NCBI RefSeq assembly: GCF_019968605.1
Contig: NZ_CP082966.1
Location: 3,089,501-3,153,500, forward strand
From: Polaribacter litorisediminis
GTDB taxonomy: Bacteria > Bacteroidota > Bacteroidia > Flavobacteriales > Flavobacteriaceae
Direction of reading: 5' to 3'
Length of the DNA: 64,000 nucleotides
Shown here: positions 16,474 through 26,900 of the stretch, one piece after another
How the letters are laid out: each line of letters opens with the position of its first letter
Numbering within the stretch: position 1 is the first letter of the stretch
Position numbers and translations under genes: made by a program
Notes under the pieces: model-generated
Databases searched by the model: none
Told to the model about the DNA's origin: nothing
What the model saw: the letters and a program-made list of their open reading frames with translations, nothing else

Positions 16474-17784
16474 TTAACTGAAATCCTCTGAGTAATCTTC
16501 AGGTAATTCTGCATCAATATCTCTTAAATATTTTTCCAAGGCATCTATTGTAGCATGACCCGTAATCCCCTTCAATTTATTTTTTACTCCCTGTGCACTC
16601 ATCGTTTCTCTATACTTTACATATAATTTAGTAACATGGGTGTGTTTAAAACTGTAAATTCCGTAATCAGTTCCCAACTTCAGATGATCTTTTACAGATT
16701 TGAAACGTTTCGAAAATTCACTTCGTTTATTGATGGGTTCTGCATCCCAAGGCTCTCCTATTTCATAACGACCAAACAAATTAGCCTTTGAGTCTTTTTC
16801 TGATAAATCTGGTAATTTTTCTAATAAGATTTTAGGAATGATTTTTTTCTGAACTGGCTTTGTTTTTGCTTTTATGTACATCCTTTTATTTTCAATATCT
16901 ATATCTTCTACTTTCAATCGACAAATTTCTATGGGACGTAAAAAATTATAGGATACAAATTGAATGAACAACAATAAAAAAGGATCATTCTTCTCTAAAT
17001 AGGCATAAATATCTTCCTCTTGTTTGGGTGTATAGGTTTTATTTCTTTTGGGGATGGATTTTAATTTAGGGATTCTTCGTACAAAATTCACTCGTATCCA
17101 TTCGTTGTCTTCTAATAGTTGAAACATAGAAGCGATATCTGTTCTAGTGTTATTTCGAGTTCTAGCACTTGTTCTTTTTAAGACATCATTTAAGTATTCT
17201 GTAACAAACTTCTTTGTAATAAAACTTACAGGATTGTTATAATAATTATTTGCTTTCAACCATTTCTCAAAAAGCCCTATCCTACTCTTATACTGCACAA
17301 AAGAGTTTTTATTCATCATACTGACCTTTAGGTCTAAGGTGAACGAAATACTTTCTCCAATACTTTTTCCTGGCTCTTCTTGCGTTGTTTGTGGTATTAT
17401 TCTTTCTGCTTGTGGAACAACTTCTGTTGGTTGTTCTTTTGTTGAAGTTTCGTCCGTGGTTTTTATTTCTTCTGATGAAAATAGGCTCTCTTCTAATTTA
17501 CTATTATCTTCATAAGGATTAAACCCATATTCCAACAATTCTAAAAGAGATTGTTGCATGGTCTTTAAAAAAGCATAACGTTCTCTTTTGGTTTTATACT
17601 TATTTGCCCCTGCTTTGATGTTCGGTTGCCTTTTTAGTTTTCCTGTAGCTGGATTCCGAAATAAAAAATAAACATACCAGGGCCTCTCTAATGCATCTTT
17701 TTTTTCTGTAGTTGATAATTTAGACCACATCGAAATATCTATACCACCAGTGTAGATTCTTGGCTCAGAATAATTCAGTTTCAT
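16474..17784 (-). CDS. Tyrosine recombinase (integrase) of island 1
   Basis: A 436-aa site-specific integrase. The start MKLNYSEPRIYTGG is preferred over the upstream in-frame ATGs because it matches the paralogue in island 2 and clears the repeat at 17794-17815. It has an N-terminal arm-binding region, a SAM-like core-binding domain (about residues 150-240) and a C-terminal catalytic domain with Arg in NFLRPIEICRL, YSFKHTHVTKLY, and GHATIDALEKYL carrying the late His and nucleophile Tyr. The box II Arg is Lys here (FKHT rather than FRHT). It ends 106 bp from the duplicated tRNA end, so it probably inserted this island into tRNA-fMet. Confidence 0.9.
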   Translation of the reverse strand: MKLNYSEPRIYTGGIDISMWSKLSTTEKKDALERPWYVYFLFRNPATGKLKRQPNIKAGANKYKTKRERYAFLKTMQQSLLELLEYGFNPYEDNSKLEESLFSSEEIKTTDETSTKEQPTEVVPQAERIIPQTTQEEPGKSIGESISFTLDLKVSMMNKNSFVQYKSRIGLFEKWLKANNYYNNPVSFITKKFVTEYLNDVLKRTSARTRNNTRTDIASMFQLLEDNEWIRVNFVRRIPKLKSIPKRNKTYTPKQEEDIYAYLEKNDPFLLLFIQFVSYNFLRPIEICRLKVEDIDIENKRMYIKAKTKPVQKKIIPKILLEKLPDLSEKDSKANLFGRYEIGEPWDAEPINKRSEFSKRFKSVKDHLKLGTDYGIYSFKHTHVTKLYVKYRETMSAQGVKNKLKGITGHATIDALEKYLRDIDAELPEDYSEDFS

Positions 17785-17793
17785 AGTAAAATT

Positions 17794-17815
17794 GTGCACG
17801 TTTTTGTGTACGTTT
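17794..17815. promoter_or_regulatory. Possible integrase arm site or autoregulatory site, island 1
   Basis: Two direct repeats, GTGCACGTTT and GTGTACGTTT, separated by TT, lie about 10 bp before the integrase start. Island 2 has a different but similarly placed repeat pair (38699-38720). Position between the integrase and the attachment site fits arm-type binding. Confidence 0.45.
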
Positions 17816-17846
17816 CGTAAAAGTAAGGAATTTAAAAGCATAAAAA

Positions 17847-17871
17847 AACGAATTGTGAGACACAATTCGTT
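17847..17871 (-). terminator. Terminator hairpin carried by island 1 next to the tRNA end
   Basis: Stem AACGAATTGTG / CACAATTCGTT with an AGA loop, followed on the minus strand by a run of seven U. It lies 18 bp inside the duplicated tRNA end, exactly as the island 2 hairpin does. It would have ended tRNA-fMet transcription before island 2 inserted. Confidence 0.8.
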
Positions 17872-17889
17872 GATTTAATTCATTTTATG

Positions 17890-17935
17890 CTTGTAGCGGG
17901 AACTGGACTCGAACCAGTGACCTTTGGGTTATGAG
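17890..17935. repeat. Attachment repeat: 3' half of tRNA-fMet (junction of the two islands)
   Basis: These 46 bp are identical to 38796-38841, covering the tRNA 3' end back to the anticodon loop. Beyond 17935 the tRNA sequence is replaced by TTCGACA-type sequence, so this copy is not a working tRNA. It marks the end of island 2 and the beginning of island 1. Confidence 0.92.
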
Positions 17936-17967
17936 TTCGACAAAATGTCGAAATAAGCCCTTATTTA
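17936..17967. other. Two perfect short inverted repeats inside the left end of island 2
   Basis: TTCGACA-AAA-TGTCGAA (17936-17952) immediately follows the attachment repeat. AAATAAG-CC-CTTATTT starts at 17951 and overlaps its end. They could be recombinase or excisionase sites, or a small terminator protecting the end from outside transcription. Confidence 0.45.
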
Positions 17968-17986
17968 TAGATTATCAACACAAAAA

Positions 17987-18008
17987 CGTTTACGATAGCG
18001 TTTACGGT
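17987..18008. repeat. Integrase arm-type site, left end of island 2
   Basis: A 22-bp sequence made of two CGTTTACG units spaced 12 bp apart. It matches 38699-38720 at the opposite end in the same orientation with one mismatch. Located 52 bp inside the attachment repeat. Confidence 0.65.
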
Positions 18009-18485
18009 GATTCATAATTAATTTGAAATCAAAGATACATAATTTTGAATGTGTTTTGACCCCTATAAAAAAAGAATTTAAGAATAAACAAGCTGACTGA
18101 AAATGCAATTAATTTTACAATATATCCAGTTTATTATGATTCTAGTTGTGCAGGAATGTAAATGGGAATTAGAGAATATTCAATTCAGAATTTATTAATG
18201 ATTCAGAATAGAATTGAATTGAATTGAACCTTTTTCGGATGAATTAATAACTGATTTTGGATTTTCAGAATTAGAAAAAACAAGAAATTCCAACTAAATT
18301 TCCCAATCGAAAACAATAAAATAAAGTTAGCAACTCCTTCAAAAAAAAATTGCTATCTTTAAAACTTATTGCTTTTTTGCAAACTTCTAAATTTCCTTCG
18401 GAAATTCCTCGTTCTCAAAATTGCAACTTTACATACAAAACTACGTTAAATGATATGCCTAAAGACAACATAATTTAAAATAAAT
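18009..18485. other. Gene-free stretch before the 745-aa gene
   Basis: AT-rich, with no open frame of useful length. It contains a small GAATT microsatellite (around 18208-18226) and a hairpin AATTTCC-TTC-GGAAATT around 18390. A frame near 18100-18160 reads like coding remnants but stops early. The 745-aa gene promoter must lie here; no clear TAnnTTTG box is seen close to the ATG. Confidence 0.4.
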
Positions 18486-20723
18486 ATGGGACATAGAATT
18501 AAGACATATTCGCTTTCTGAATTAAACAAAATTAGTACTCCGGGTAAGGTTGTTCCTGCCCTATTCTGGTTAATACCTATAGGAGAATGGCGCAGTAACG
18601 AATTAGAGAGGCTTTGGCATCAGTTTACCAAATCTAAAAGCACCTGCAATGAAATGGGACTCATGTTAGTTAATGACACTTTTGCGAGTAATTATGATCC
18701 AAATCAAACTTCAAATTTATCTGATTTAACGGGCAGATTATCTGACATACTTCCCTCAGGCACTTCTAGAATATATGGTGAAGAATTTCAACCTAACAAA
18801 AAGCGTAAGAAACAAGCCCTAATTCTTTCAGGTGCATACCCCCAACCAGGATGGGGTGTTCTTATTTCATTTAATAAAGAACTTGATATTGATAAATTAG
18901 TTGAAAACGCTATAGACCCTAATTTAAAAACAATCTTTATTGGCGCTTCAAAATCATATAAAGTATGGAATGATTTAAAAGGGAATAAACCTATCAAAGA
19001 AAATGTAGAATATCTAAAAAAGGGAAAAGAGCATTGTCTTCGGTTAAATCAACTCTTGAACTCAATATTGTCGGAGTATAACGAGAAGCATATAAATGAT
19101 TTTTATTTTCAAGTACTAAAAAACAAGCAAAATGCAACATCGTCTATGTTCTATGAAGAATATTTTGGTATACTAAATCCATTGTTTGAGATAGTAGATG
19201 ATCGATTTATTTTATCTCTTATGATTTTAAAATCTTTAAAAGATTTAAGTAAAGGTGAAATAAATTCGGTTTTAAAGCGGTTTCTTTCGGAACATCACCA
19301 TAAAACAAATAATCTATTTAAATCAGAAATAAACAACAAAATAAAAGTAGTAGCAGGAAAGCTATTAAAACTAACAGAGAATGAAAAGCCAACAGAAAAA
19401 TTTGATTTTTGGGCAAATAGCATCTATAATTCTAAAATAGATGAAATAGCAGAGATAATCAAAAGCTTAAATGAAAAATTTATACGTATCATTGGGGATT
19501 TAGTCATTACAATAGATAATCAAGAGGAAGTTTATAATTCAGAGCTTAAAGAATGGAATGAAAAAGAAGAGACTTCCCGTATTTCATTTCATAGAAATTT
19601 GCAAAAGGTTCTGAACGCACATTTGACTTATGGCCAGGGTTTCTTACTTAATATTGAAAACCTAACGAAAGAATTAAATTTATATTCTAAATCATTTTCT
19701 TGGGACCCTGCGAGAATGATTGGCGGGAAAATTATATCAGCAGGAGTCCAAATTGAAACACTTGATATCATTCAAAGGGTAAAAGAGATAATTCCTGAAT
19801 TTTCTAGCGAATCTAATAACTCAAACTACGATAAATATACTTTAATCAATGGAAGTCTTTTTACTGATTTTGTTCATTACATTTCTTTAAAAGACCCTAG
19901 CCTTTCTCCGAGAGAGGCCACCAAACAACTTCTAGAAAAGACAATTCGTTCTTCCGAAATTATAAAAGTTCTTAAAAAAGAAAATAATAGTGAATTTAAA
20001 AATAAAACTAACAATCAAATGGTTGAAACATTGTTAGTAGAATTTGGTTGGCCAGCTGATGAAATTAGTAAACAAGATAAGCTTGCTGATTGTATAATAG
20101 AAAATCAAGGAATTAACACAATTAATACATCTTTTACAGGGAATCACATTCGGAAAATATGTGAAAATTATTTCAAAGATTTAGTTGATACATTATCTTC
20201 TAGTACAGGATTTTCAGCAGAAGAACTTTTTGGCCTAGTGATGAGAAAAGACCCAGAATTTCGTTCAAAAAATAAGGGTTGGCATTATGAAATTAGTAAA
20301 TTAACATTTGGGAGTGCAAGTCGTATACTTTCCGTGTTGCTAAGTGAAGTTTATCCAGATAAAATTAAGATTTCAGAACATTTCATTAAAAGCATTACAA
20401 ACTTAGGAAGTAAATTGAATGGTTTAAGTCACGACCCACCTGTAGGAGAAACTTCCTCCTTAATTGAAGATATACTAGCACTTTTGAAATACACAAAAGA
20501 ACTTATTTCTGAAATGCCATGGCACTTCTATCCAGTTCAAAGAAATGGTTATCAACCAACAGTATTAACAGGAAGTGCCTGGAGTCATAGTTATAAAGAA
20601 AGTAGGCAGTTAAGTATAATTCTTTGGACTAATGATAATTCTGAAAGTTTATTGATTTGGAATCCAACTAAAGTTAACCCTGTAGTACCAGATGGAATAA
20701 TAATAAATAGGCCACAAAACTAA
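18486..20723 (+). CDS. Unknown 745-aa accessory protein, candidate defence gene
   Basis: A large soluble protein I do not recognise. The N-terminus (MGHRIKTYSLSELNKISTPG, then PALFWLIPIGEWRSNELERL) is globular; residues 240-450 are mostly helical; a compact C-terminal helical block contains LGSKLNGLSHDPPVGE, which looks like a divergent HEPN-type turn (N..SH) with the usual Arg replaced. No Walker, nuclease or membrane motif is seen. It is alone on the plus strand, convergent with the RecBCD operon, close to the island end, and followed by a terminator. Single-gene cargo in this position is often anti-phage, but that is inference. Confidence 0.65.
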   Translation: MGHRIKTYSLSELNKISTPGKVVPALFWLIPIGEWRSNELERLWHQFTKSKSTCNEMGLMLVNDTFASNYDPNQTSNLSDLTGRLSDILPSGTSRIYGEEFQPNKKRKKQALILSGAYPQPGWGVLISFNKELDIDKLVENAIDPNLKTIFIGASKSYKVWNDLKGNKPIKENVEYLKKGKEHCLRLNQLLNSILSEYNEKHINDFYFQVLKNKQNATSSMFYEEYFGILNPLFEIVDDRFILSLMILKSLKDLSKGEINSVLKRFLSEHHHKTNNLFKSEINNKIKVVAGKLLKLTENEKPTEKFDFWANSIYNSKIDEIAEIIKSLNEKFIRIIGDLVITIDNQEEVYNSELKEWNEKEETSRISFHRNLQKVLNAHLTYGQGFLLNIENLTKELNLYSKSFSWDPARMIGGKIISAGVQIETLDIIQRVKEIIPEFSSESNNSNYDKYTLINGSLFTDFVHYISLKDPSLSPREATKQLLEKTIRSSEIIKVLKKENNSEFKNKTNNQMVETLLVEFGWPADEISKQDKLADCIIENQGINTINTSFTGNHIRKICENYFKDLVDTLSSSTGFSAEELFGLVMRKDPEFRSKNKGWHYEISKLTFGSASRILSVLLSEVYPDKIKISEHFIKSITNLGSKLNGLSHDPPVGETSSLIEDILALLKYTKELISEMPWHFYPVQRNGYQPTVLTGSAWSHSYKESRQLSIILWTNDNSESLLIWNPTKVNPVVPDGIIINRPQN

Positions 20724-20741
20724 AATACATTTCATATAATA

Positions 20742-20775
20742 AAACCTAAACTGCATTAAAACGTAGTTTAGGTTT
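20742..20775 (+). terminator. Terminator after the 745-aa gene (probably bidirectional)
   Basis: Stem AAACCTAAACT / AGTTTAGGTTT with a 12-nt loop, starting 18 bp after the stop codon, between convergent genes. A/T flanks on both sides suit termination in either direction. Confidence 0.7.
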
Positions 20776-20848
20776 GATTATTATAAACTAGACGACTACT
20801 TAGTAATTTTATGACTAATTTTCTTGGGCCACTTTTTAAATATTTTTT

Positions 20849-21415
20849 TTAATTCAATTCATGGTAAAGCTCAACAGTCTCAGGGAATTTTAACACATAA
20901 TTTTCAAACACTATATTGGGCATTTTTTGCGTAATGAATTCGCTTAGTTGTTTCGCCTGTTTTTGCTTTGTTTTACTCAGGAATTCCAAGGTGTATTCGA
21001 AATTTAAGGATGTCCTACTGTTTCCATTGAATTTATGAGGTATTTTAAAACGGTAGTTTTTTATAAAATCTAGTGACGATGTCGTAATTGAATATGGTTC
21101 TTCAGAGATTTCTATACCCATAAAATTTTCAATGTCCAATAAGTCAAAACATACCTCTTTATTTTTAAAATTACTTGTTAAAACGGATGTCTCAATAATT
21201 ATTTCATAATTTATGAAATCAAGAGCAATAGCATCAATGTCTTCATCTAAGATTAAAAAGTACCTAAATAAAAATTCCTGTAAAGATGCTTTAGAGTTAA
21301 TTCTTTGAATTTCTGTTAACTCCATTAAGTACCAAAGTGTATTTCTATAAACGAGATCATAATTTTTAACTAAGTCTCGATCAGCATATTTGAAAAAATT
21401 TATTAGTTTGAGCAT
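20849..21415 (-). CDS. Unknown 188-aa protein, last gene of RecBCD operon
   Basis: A 188-aa protein without recognised family. It is rich in Phe, Leu and acidic residues (MLKLINFFKYADRDLVKNYD, then YFLILDEDIDAIALDFINYE) and has no membrane or signal segments. It lies 124 bp after the 130-aa gene, a wider gap than elsewhere in the operon, so it may have its own promoter. It is convergent with the 745-aa gene. Function unknown. Confidence 0.65.
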   Translation of the reverse strand: MLKLINFFKYADRDLVKNYDLVYRNTLWYLMELTEIQRINSKASLQEFLFRYFLILDEDIDAIALDFINYEIIIETSVLTSNFKNKEVCFDLLDIENFMGIEISEEPYSITTSSLDFIKNYRFKIPHKFNGNSRTSLNFEYTLEFLSKTKQKQAKQLSEFITQKMPNIVFENYVLKFPETVELYHELN

Positions 21416-21539
21416 TAATTAAGAGAGTAAAACATTATTTCTGTTTTCTTTTTATGAAATATAATTTTAATTGTATGCACAAGGCAGGGTTTCATCTTTG
21501 CATATATAGCCATAGAGGATGGTTTTTAAATATAGTAGC

Positions 21540-21932
21540 CTATTCATTTGTGCGAACAGAGTTTTTTTTTGATTTATAACACATGTCAATACAGATATAA
21601 CCTGTTGAGCTTACTGGTCCACAAGCCATACCTGTTTCTGTTATGGCAAAACAGATATGGTTTTCTGTTTCTTCGATTGTGTTAAGTTTTTCCATAAGGC
21701 TGTTAAAATCATCAACATCAACCCACATTTCGTCATCAAACTCTACCCCCTGCTCTGTTAATAGGGTTTTTATCCAATCATTTGCATAAGGAAAAAATCC
21801 GTTATCAAAATCAAGATAATGAAATATCGTTGCTGGAGAAGGCTTAAAATCGTCTTCAAATAAAATCTGTTGTCCTGTTACCGGGCAAAAAAATGTATAA
21901 ACATCTGACCTGTTAATCTCTATTGTTTGCAT
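21540..21932 (-). CDS. Unknown 130-aa acidic protein with cysteine pairs
   Basis: A 130-aa acidic protein. FFCPVTGQQILFEDD near the N-terminus and ACGPVSSTGYICIDMC near the C-terminus carry four cysteines, which might bind a metal or form redox pairs; a metal site would be unusual with this spacing. Between them is an acidic stretch (DDEMWVDVDDFNSLMEKL). It starts 36 bp after the HEPN-motif gene stop, so it is co-transcribed. It resembles nothing I can name; acidic small proteins near nucleases are sometimes inhibitors, which is only a guess. Confidence 0.65.
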   Translation of the reverse strand: MQTIEINRSDVYTFFCPVTGQQILFEDDFKPSPATIFHYLDFDNGFFPYANDWIKTLLTEQGVEFDDEMWVDVDDFNSLMEKLNTIEETENHICFAITETGMACGPVSSTGYICIDMCYKSKKNSVRTNE

Positions 21933-21968
21933 ATTATTTATTTTTTATGTTGTAAGAGTCATTAATAT

Positions 21969-23864
21969 TTATCTATAAACAGGCATACCATTTTCCATAC
22001 CATCAAATAGACCAATATTATATGTTGGTTCTAAATCTGTCTTTAAATCTATAAATTTGGATAGCAGAACCGTTTTCTTTGTTTTCGAATTATAGGTGAT
22101 AAATTCTCCTACTTCAAAATTCAATATTTCATCTTGTGATATAGTTATTTCAATCGTTTCAAATTTTGATTCAAAGCCCATTAACTTTTTTGCAGACATG
22201 ATAATGGTTTTATTTTTAGTTTTAAATGACTGCGGGATTAAAAAATCGATATTCGCCATAGCAATTCTATAAGTATCTATCAATCCTGGTATGTAATGGC
22301 TTAGTGTGTCCATAAACGCTTTTGAATCGTAAGGCGGATGTGCAAACCTGTTTCTAATAGATACGATTTCATTAAATATATAATTGACGCTTTTTGAACT
22401 TAAATCATCATTAAACGTTCCGAAACATTCTAACAATATATTATTTTTTATTAAAATTTTATTTAATATACTTTGGATTCTAGAAAATGTACCATCACTT
22501 GGCTTCTTATTATAAAATTCTTGTTCTATAATTTTAATAAAGTCCTCGTCTATTTTATCTGATAACATATATTCTTCTAAAGGAAAGAATAATCTCGTCT
22601 TAATTAAAATATTTAAAAGATGTAATCCTGATGTTGCCATATCCATCTCTGAATCTGACCTAACATAATCTCTATAAGCTTTCTCAATGACAAAAGGCAA
22701 TGGATTCTCATACATTTCGATAAGCTTATGCTGCTCATCATAATACAAATTAAGGTATTGCAACCTTTTACGTGTTAAAATATTTCTCAATTTAAAATGC
22801 TCTACATTATTAAGAAGAGAGTTTAATTGACTTTTCATTCTATTCCTATTTATACAATCTTCAAGAATGAATTGTAATTGAGTATATTTTCCTTGAATAA
22901 ATTCTATCGAAGTTGGGTGTTTTTTATCAAATAAATTAGCCATAATATTTTTCCCTTCAATTGATTTTGACAAAAACTCTCTAATGAAAAAATATGAATT
23001 ATTCTTTGCTAATCTAAACACAAGGCTAATTGAAAGATTTCTTTCTTCATCAATACCATTAACATCTGAAAAACTAAAAGTTGAATAATCTAAATTACAA
23101 CCTATATCCCCTTTATTAAAAGATGTCGTTGGTTTTATTTTATCTAAATTACTTGTGTATACTTTTTTTTGCTCATTAATTTTATCAGAAATCAACTCTA
23201 AACACTTAGAATATTGATCTTCAATTGAAATTTCAGACATTTCATCTAAAGAACAATTATTCGGTGCATTATATAATTCGTCAAAGATTTTTTTTAAATC
23301 AATAAAACTAAAATTCTGTACAAAATTTTTATATGGGAGGATATTTTTCGAAAAATACGGAACATAAACATAAATATTTTCAAATATATCTGTTAATTTT
23401 ATCTCCTTAAATTTAAATTCTTCTACTAGTCTAAATTTAGGTTTTTTTGCAATTTCTGAGAAAAAGTCGATGATCTCTTTTAAAGTTTCTAGATTCAATA
23501 ATTCTAAAGAGAATGAATATAATTCAGGCACATATTCTTCACCATCTCCTTCCCAACCCGTTAATCCTTCATAATAAATTGTTCCATAAAGATAAAAAGA
23601 GGCTATTAAGTTTGAATCAATCTCAATATTTAACAACTCATGCATATCAGAAATATTTTTTTCTAGTCTACTAGTTTTAGGGTTTAATTTAGGAAACCAC
23701 AATTCTTCATAATCTTCGTATAGTATTCCACAACCTAAATCAATCTGTAGCCAAAGTAATTTATCTAACTCCTTTTCTTGAATTTCACTATTAATTACTC
23801 TCCCTCCATATTCTCTGGCAACAAACTCTTTTATATCATCATAAAAATTATACTTATTTTCCAT
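21969..23864 (-). CDS. 631-aa protein with HEPN-type RNxxxH motif, linked to RecBCD
   Basis: A large, mostly helical protein. SIRNRFAHPPYDS, about residue 500, contains RNRFAH, the RNxxxH signature of HEPN ribonucleases, in a helical context preceded by NYIFNEIV. The N-terminal 450 residues have no recognised motif (YDDIKEFVAREYGGRV start; many Leu/Lys helices). The C-terminal 100 residues look beta-rich. It begins 43 bp after recB in the same operon. An RNase fused to an unknown sensing region, coupled to a DNA-processing nuclease, suggests an abortive-infection effector, but HEPN function is inferred from one motif. Confidence 0.65.
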   Translation of the reverse strand: MENKYNFYDDIKEFVAREYGGRVINSEIQEKELDKLLWLQIDLGCGILYEDYEELWFPKLNPKTSRLEKNISDMHELLNIEIDSNLIASFYLYGTIYYEGLTGWEGDGEEYVPELYSFSLELLNLETLKEIIDFFSEIAKKPKFRLVEEFKFKEIKLTDIFENIYVYVPYFSKNILPYKNFVQNFSFIDLKKIFDELYNAPNNCSLDEMSEISIEDQYSKCLELISDKINEQKKVYTSNLDKIKPTTSFNKGDIGCNLDYSTFSFSDVNGIDEERNLSISLVFRLAKNNSYFFIREFLSKSIEGKNIMANLFDKKHPTSIEFIQGKYTQLQFILEDCINRNRMKSQLNSLLNNVEHFKLRNILTRKRLQYLNLYYDEQHKLIEMYENPLPFVIEKAYRDYVRSDSEMDMATSGLHLLNILIKTRLFFPLEEYMLSDKIDEDFIKIIEQEFYNKKPSDGTFSRIQSILNKILIKNNILLECFGTFNDDLSSKSVNYIFNEIVSIRNRFAHPPYDSKAFMDTLSHYIPGLIDTYRIAMANIDFLIPQSFKTKNKTIIMSAKKLMGFESKFETIEITISQDEILNFEVGEFITYNSKTKKTVLLSKFIDLKTDLEPTYNIGLFDGMENGMPVYR

Positions 23865-23907
23865 TTTATTTTATTTTATTTTTATTGATTGTTAATTAAT
23901 TTTCAAT

Positions 23908-26900
23908 TCAAGTTACAGTATTCAAGCAAAAAATATTCTCTAATTTATTTACTGTTTCTAAAGGTAATTTTGTTGTAAAAATTCCAGTATTAGAATCTTT
24001 ACGCACTCCTCTTAAAAATACATATATAACACCTCCAAATTGCTTTTCGTAGTCAAAGTATCTTATTTTACTTTCAAGAAAACGCTTGGCTGCCATAGTA
24101 TATAAAAAATACTGTAAATGATAGTTACTCTCATTCATTGCGTCGTTTAATTTAGTAGGGGTATAATCCTCTAACGTATCTCCTAAATAATTGGATTTCC
24201 AATCTAGCACATAATACTTATTATCGTGCTCAAAAAACAAATCAATAAAACCATTTAACATCCCCTTTAGGTTTACGTTCTTAAATGACAACATTACATT
24301 TTCTGTTTGCAAATCGTATAACTTACTTAAATGCATCTCATCTATTTTCAGGTCAAACTCAAGTTCGTTAATTCTTTTCGTATTCAAAATTTCACTTAAT
24401 TTAAAAGGTGAAGCATTATTAATTTCTATTGTTGTATTAAGAATTTGATTAAGGAAACTAGGTATTTGTGGGCGATATAACTCCTGTTTTTTAGGATTAT
24501 ATTTTTTCAAGTTTATATCGATTGTTTTATCCCACTTCTCATCATTTGTAAAATCGATAAACTCGAATATAGCATGCAACATATTACCAACATGAGCCCC
24601 CCGTTCTAATTCTTTAAAAATAAAATAATCGTACCCCTCATTATCATTATCAAAATTCTTTTTAACAGTAGCATGAGGCAAGCTTAAGAATGAGAAACTC
24701 ATTTTAAGCCAGTCTTTGTCTTTAAGCTCAAATACTTCAGGCTCTGCAAAATTTAAATGCTCCACAAAGGTGTTTTTAGGTTCGTAAGTTATCTCATGAC
24801 TTTCGTATGGCATAGTTTTTAGATAAGCTGAATTTTGTTTCTCTTTAAGTAGTTCACCAATAGAGCCTTTACCTTGCGTAAAGAGATACAATTGGTATTT
24901 AGCTCTTGTTAAGGCCACATATACAAGTCTTCTGTTTTCTTGTTCTGACTGAATAATAAATTCAGGATTATTGGCCTCGGGCTTATTATAATTAGGTTCA
25001 AAAAGATAAGTGCCATCTTGATTTCTAAAACTAGAAAACGCTCCTTTAGACTTCACTTCCAAATCTAAAAAAGGCGCTATGACGATATTATATTGTAGAC
25101 CTTTACTTTTGTGAATAGTTACTATTTGTATAGCTTGCTCGTCAGTTTCTAATCGCCTTTCGTATTCATTGCCCTGTATTTCTTCACCTTCTATCGCTCT
25201 TTTAAGAAAAGCTATAATGCCATTTAGCTCATAGCCGCGTTCGTTTTGCAAGCGCTGTAAGGCCTCTGCTAGCTGCATAACATTTGAATAAGACTTAAGA
25301 CCTGATTTTTCTATAGCATCATAACTCCCTAAAAGATTTTTTCGAGTTTGATAATCTTCATAAAAACTAACTAAAGCGGCATACACCCCTTTATTGTTAA
25401 ATTGTTTAAAATATTTTTTAGCTCGTTCAATATGAAAATTAAGGTTTAATTTTTCTACATTACTTCTTAAATAGCCTGTTAATTTCGATAATAAAGCTTT
25501 ATTAATATTTGATGGCGATGGCTCTTGCATGGCTTGCAGTGCATAAAGAATATCTTTCGCTTCGGGCACACTAAATATTTTAGAGTCATCAATTAAAATC
25601 GAAGGAATGCCTAAAGCATCTAAATTATTTTTTATTTCCTTCCCATCATAACCAGAACGAACCAAAATAGCAATATCTGAAGCTTGGATAGGCTGTTCTT
25701 TATCATCTTTACCTTTAATCACTCCCTTACTTAATAAATGCTGCACATGATTTGCTGTGTCTATATATATATTGGGTTTATTATTATATCCATTAAAAAT
25801 AACGATAGGCTTTTCATAAGTTCCGTCTATATGACAAGCCCTAGTTTCTGTGGATTTGGAAGCGTCGACGCGGTGATAGATTATCTGTTTATCTTCCGTA
25901 CTTTCTTTCTCATTAGAGAATACACCAATACCTTTTGAATCATCTTTATGATAATCAGTTTCACTAAAAATTTCATTCAACCCATCTATAAGCCGACTTG
26001 TAGACCTAAAATTAGTGTTCATTGTATAACAATTAGCCACAGCACTCCTAGCATTAAAATAAGTATTTATATCGGCTTTTCGCCAACCGTAAATAGATTG
26101 TTTAGGGTCGCCTATGTAAAATAAAATATTGAAGTCATTATTAAATACCGTGTTAAAAATCTCGTATTGAAATTTATCGGTATCTTGAAACTCATCCACA
26201 AAAACAGCTTGATACCTCACTCTAAGTAGGTTTATTAACTTTTCATTTTTATTAGTTACAATCGACCTGTGTAAATTTTCAATTAAATCATCAAACGAAA
26301 CTTGATTTAATGAATGTAATAGTTGTACAATTTCTGTTTCTTTACTCTTAAAAAGAGTCTCCATTAGTCTATTAAAAAAATTATACTTTACACTATTTTT
26401 TTTCTTTCTAAGTTCCTTAAATAATTTAATTTCTTGCTCAAAAATTGCTCTAGCATGCCGTGCCGATGTTTTTAAAAGAAAATTAACAAATTCTCTTTCA
26501 TCATCTAACTTAACAATATAATTATTTCTTGTACCATTCGCATAACCTGGAGCTTCATAAGTATTAATCCTATTAACATAACCCTCCTTTTCTCGAATTA
26601 TAATATTCTTTATTTCTTCTTCAACCTCAGTCTCATTATCTTCGATGCTTTTATTGAAATCAAATTCAAATGTATTCTTATTTAGTTTTTTGTTTTCAAG
26701 CTTGTTCTTCAAAGCATCTTTAAAAACCCCTAAGTCAAAATAAGAAAACCAATCTTTAAAAATTTTGTATTTAGGAAAATCTCCAATTAGCTTTATTAAA
26801 TCACACTTGTCAATTTTTGAAACCTCTTCCCTCCAAAAATCCTTTACCATATCTGCCCTAACTTCTGACAAATCTTCTAATAATTTAAGATTATAACCCT

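Larger units (their letters stand above)
1..17890. mobile_element. Island 1 at tRNA-fMet (partial): type III CRISPR cargo
   Basis: Seen: a tyrosine integrase (16474-17784) lies just left of a duplicated 3' half of the initiator tRNA gene (17890-17935). Leftward follow small element genes, a WYL regulator, a type III CRISPR operon, a helicase and a small-gene array. The same order (tRNA 3' end, terminator hairpin, integrase, zinc-ribbon and tiny genes, WYL, cargo) recurs in the right-hand island, so the two are related. I find no further copy of the tRNA 3' half between 1 and 17889, so the far end lies beyond the window and the element is at least 17.9 kb. The type (integrative element) is inference; no conjugation or relaxase genes are seen. 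Confidence 0.75.

Noticed and set aside
17890..17935. A second functional tRNA-Met
   Set aside because: Only the 3' half is present; the 5' half is replaced by unrelated sequence.
18440..18485. GTTAAAT near 18444 as an integron core site
   Set aside because: A single short match in AT-rich DNA with no partner RYYYAAC box.
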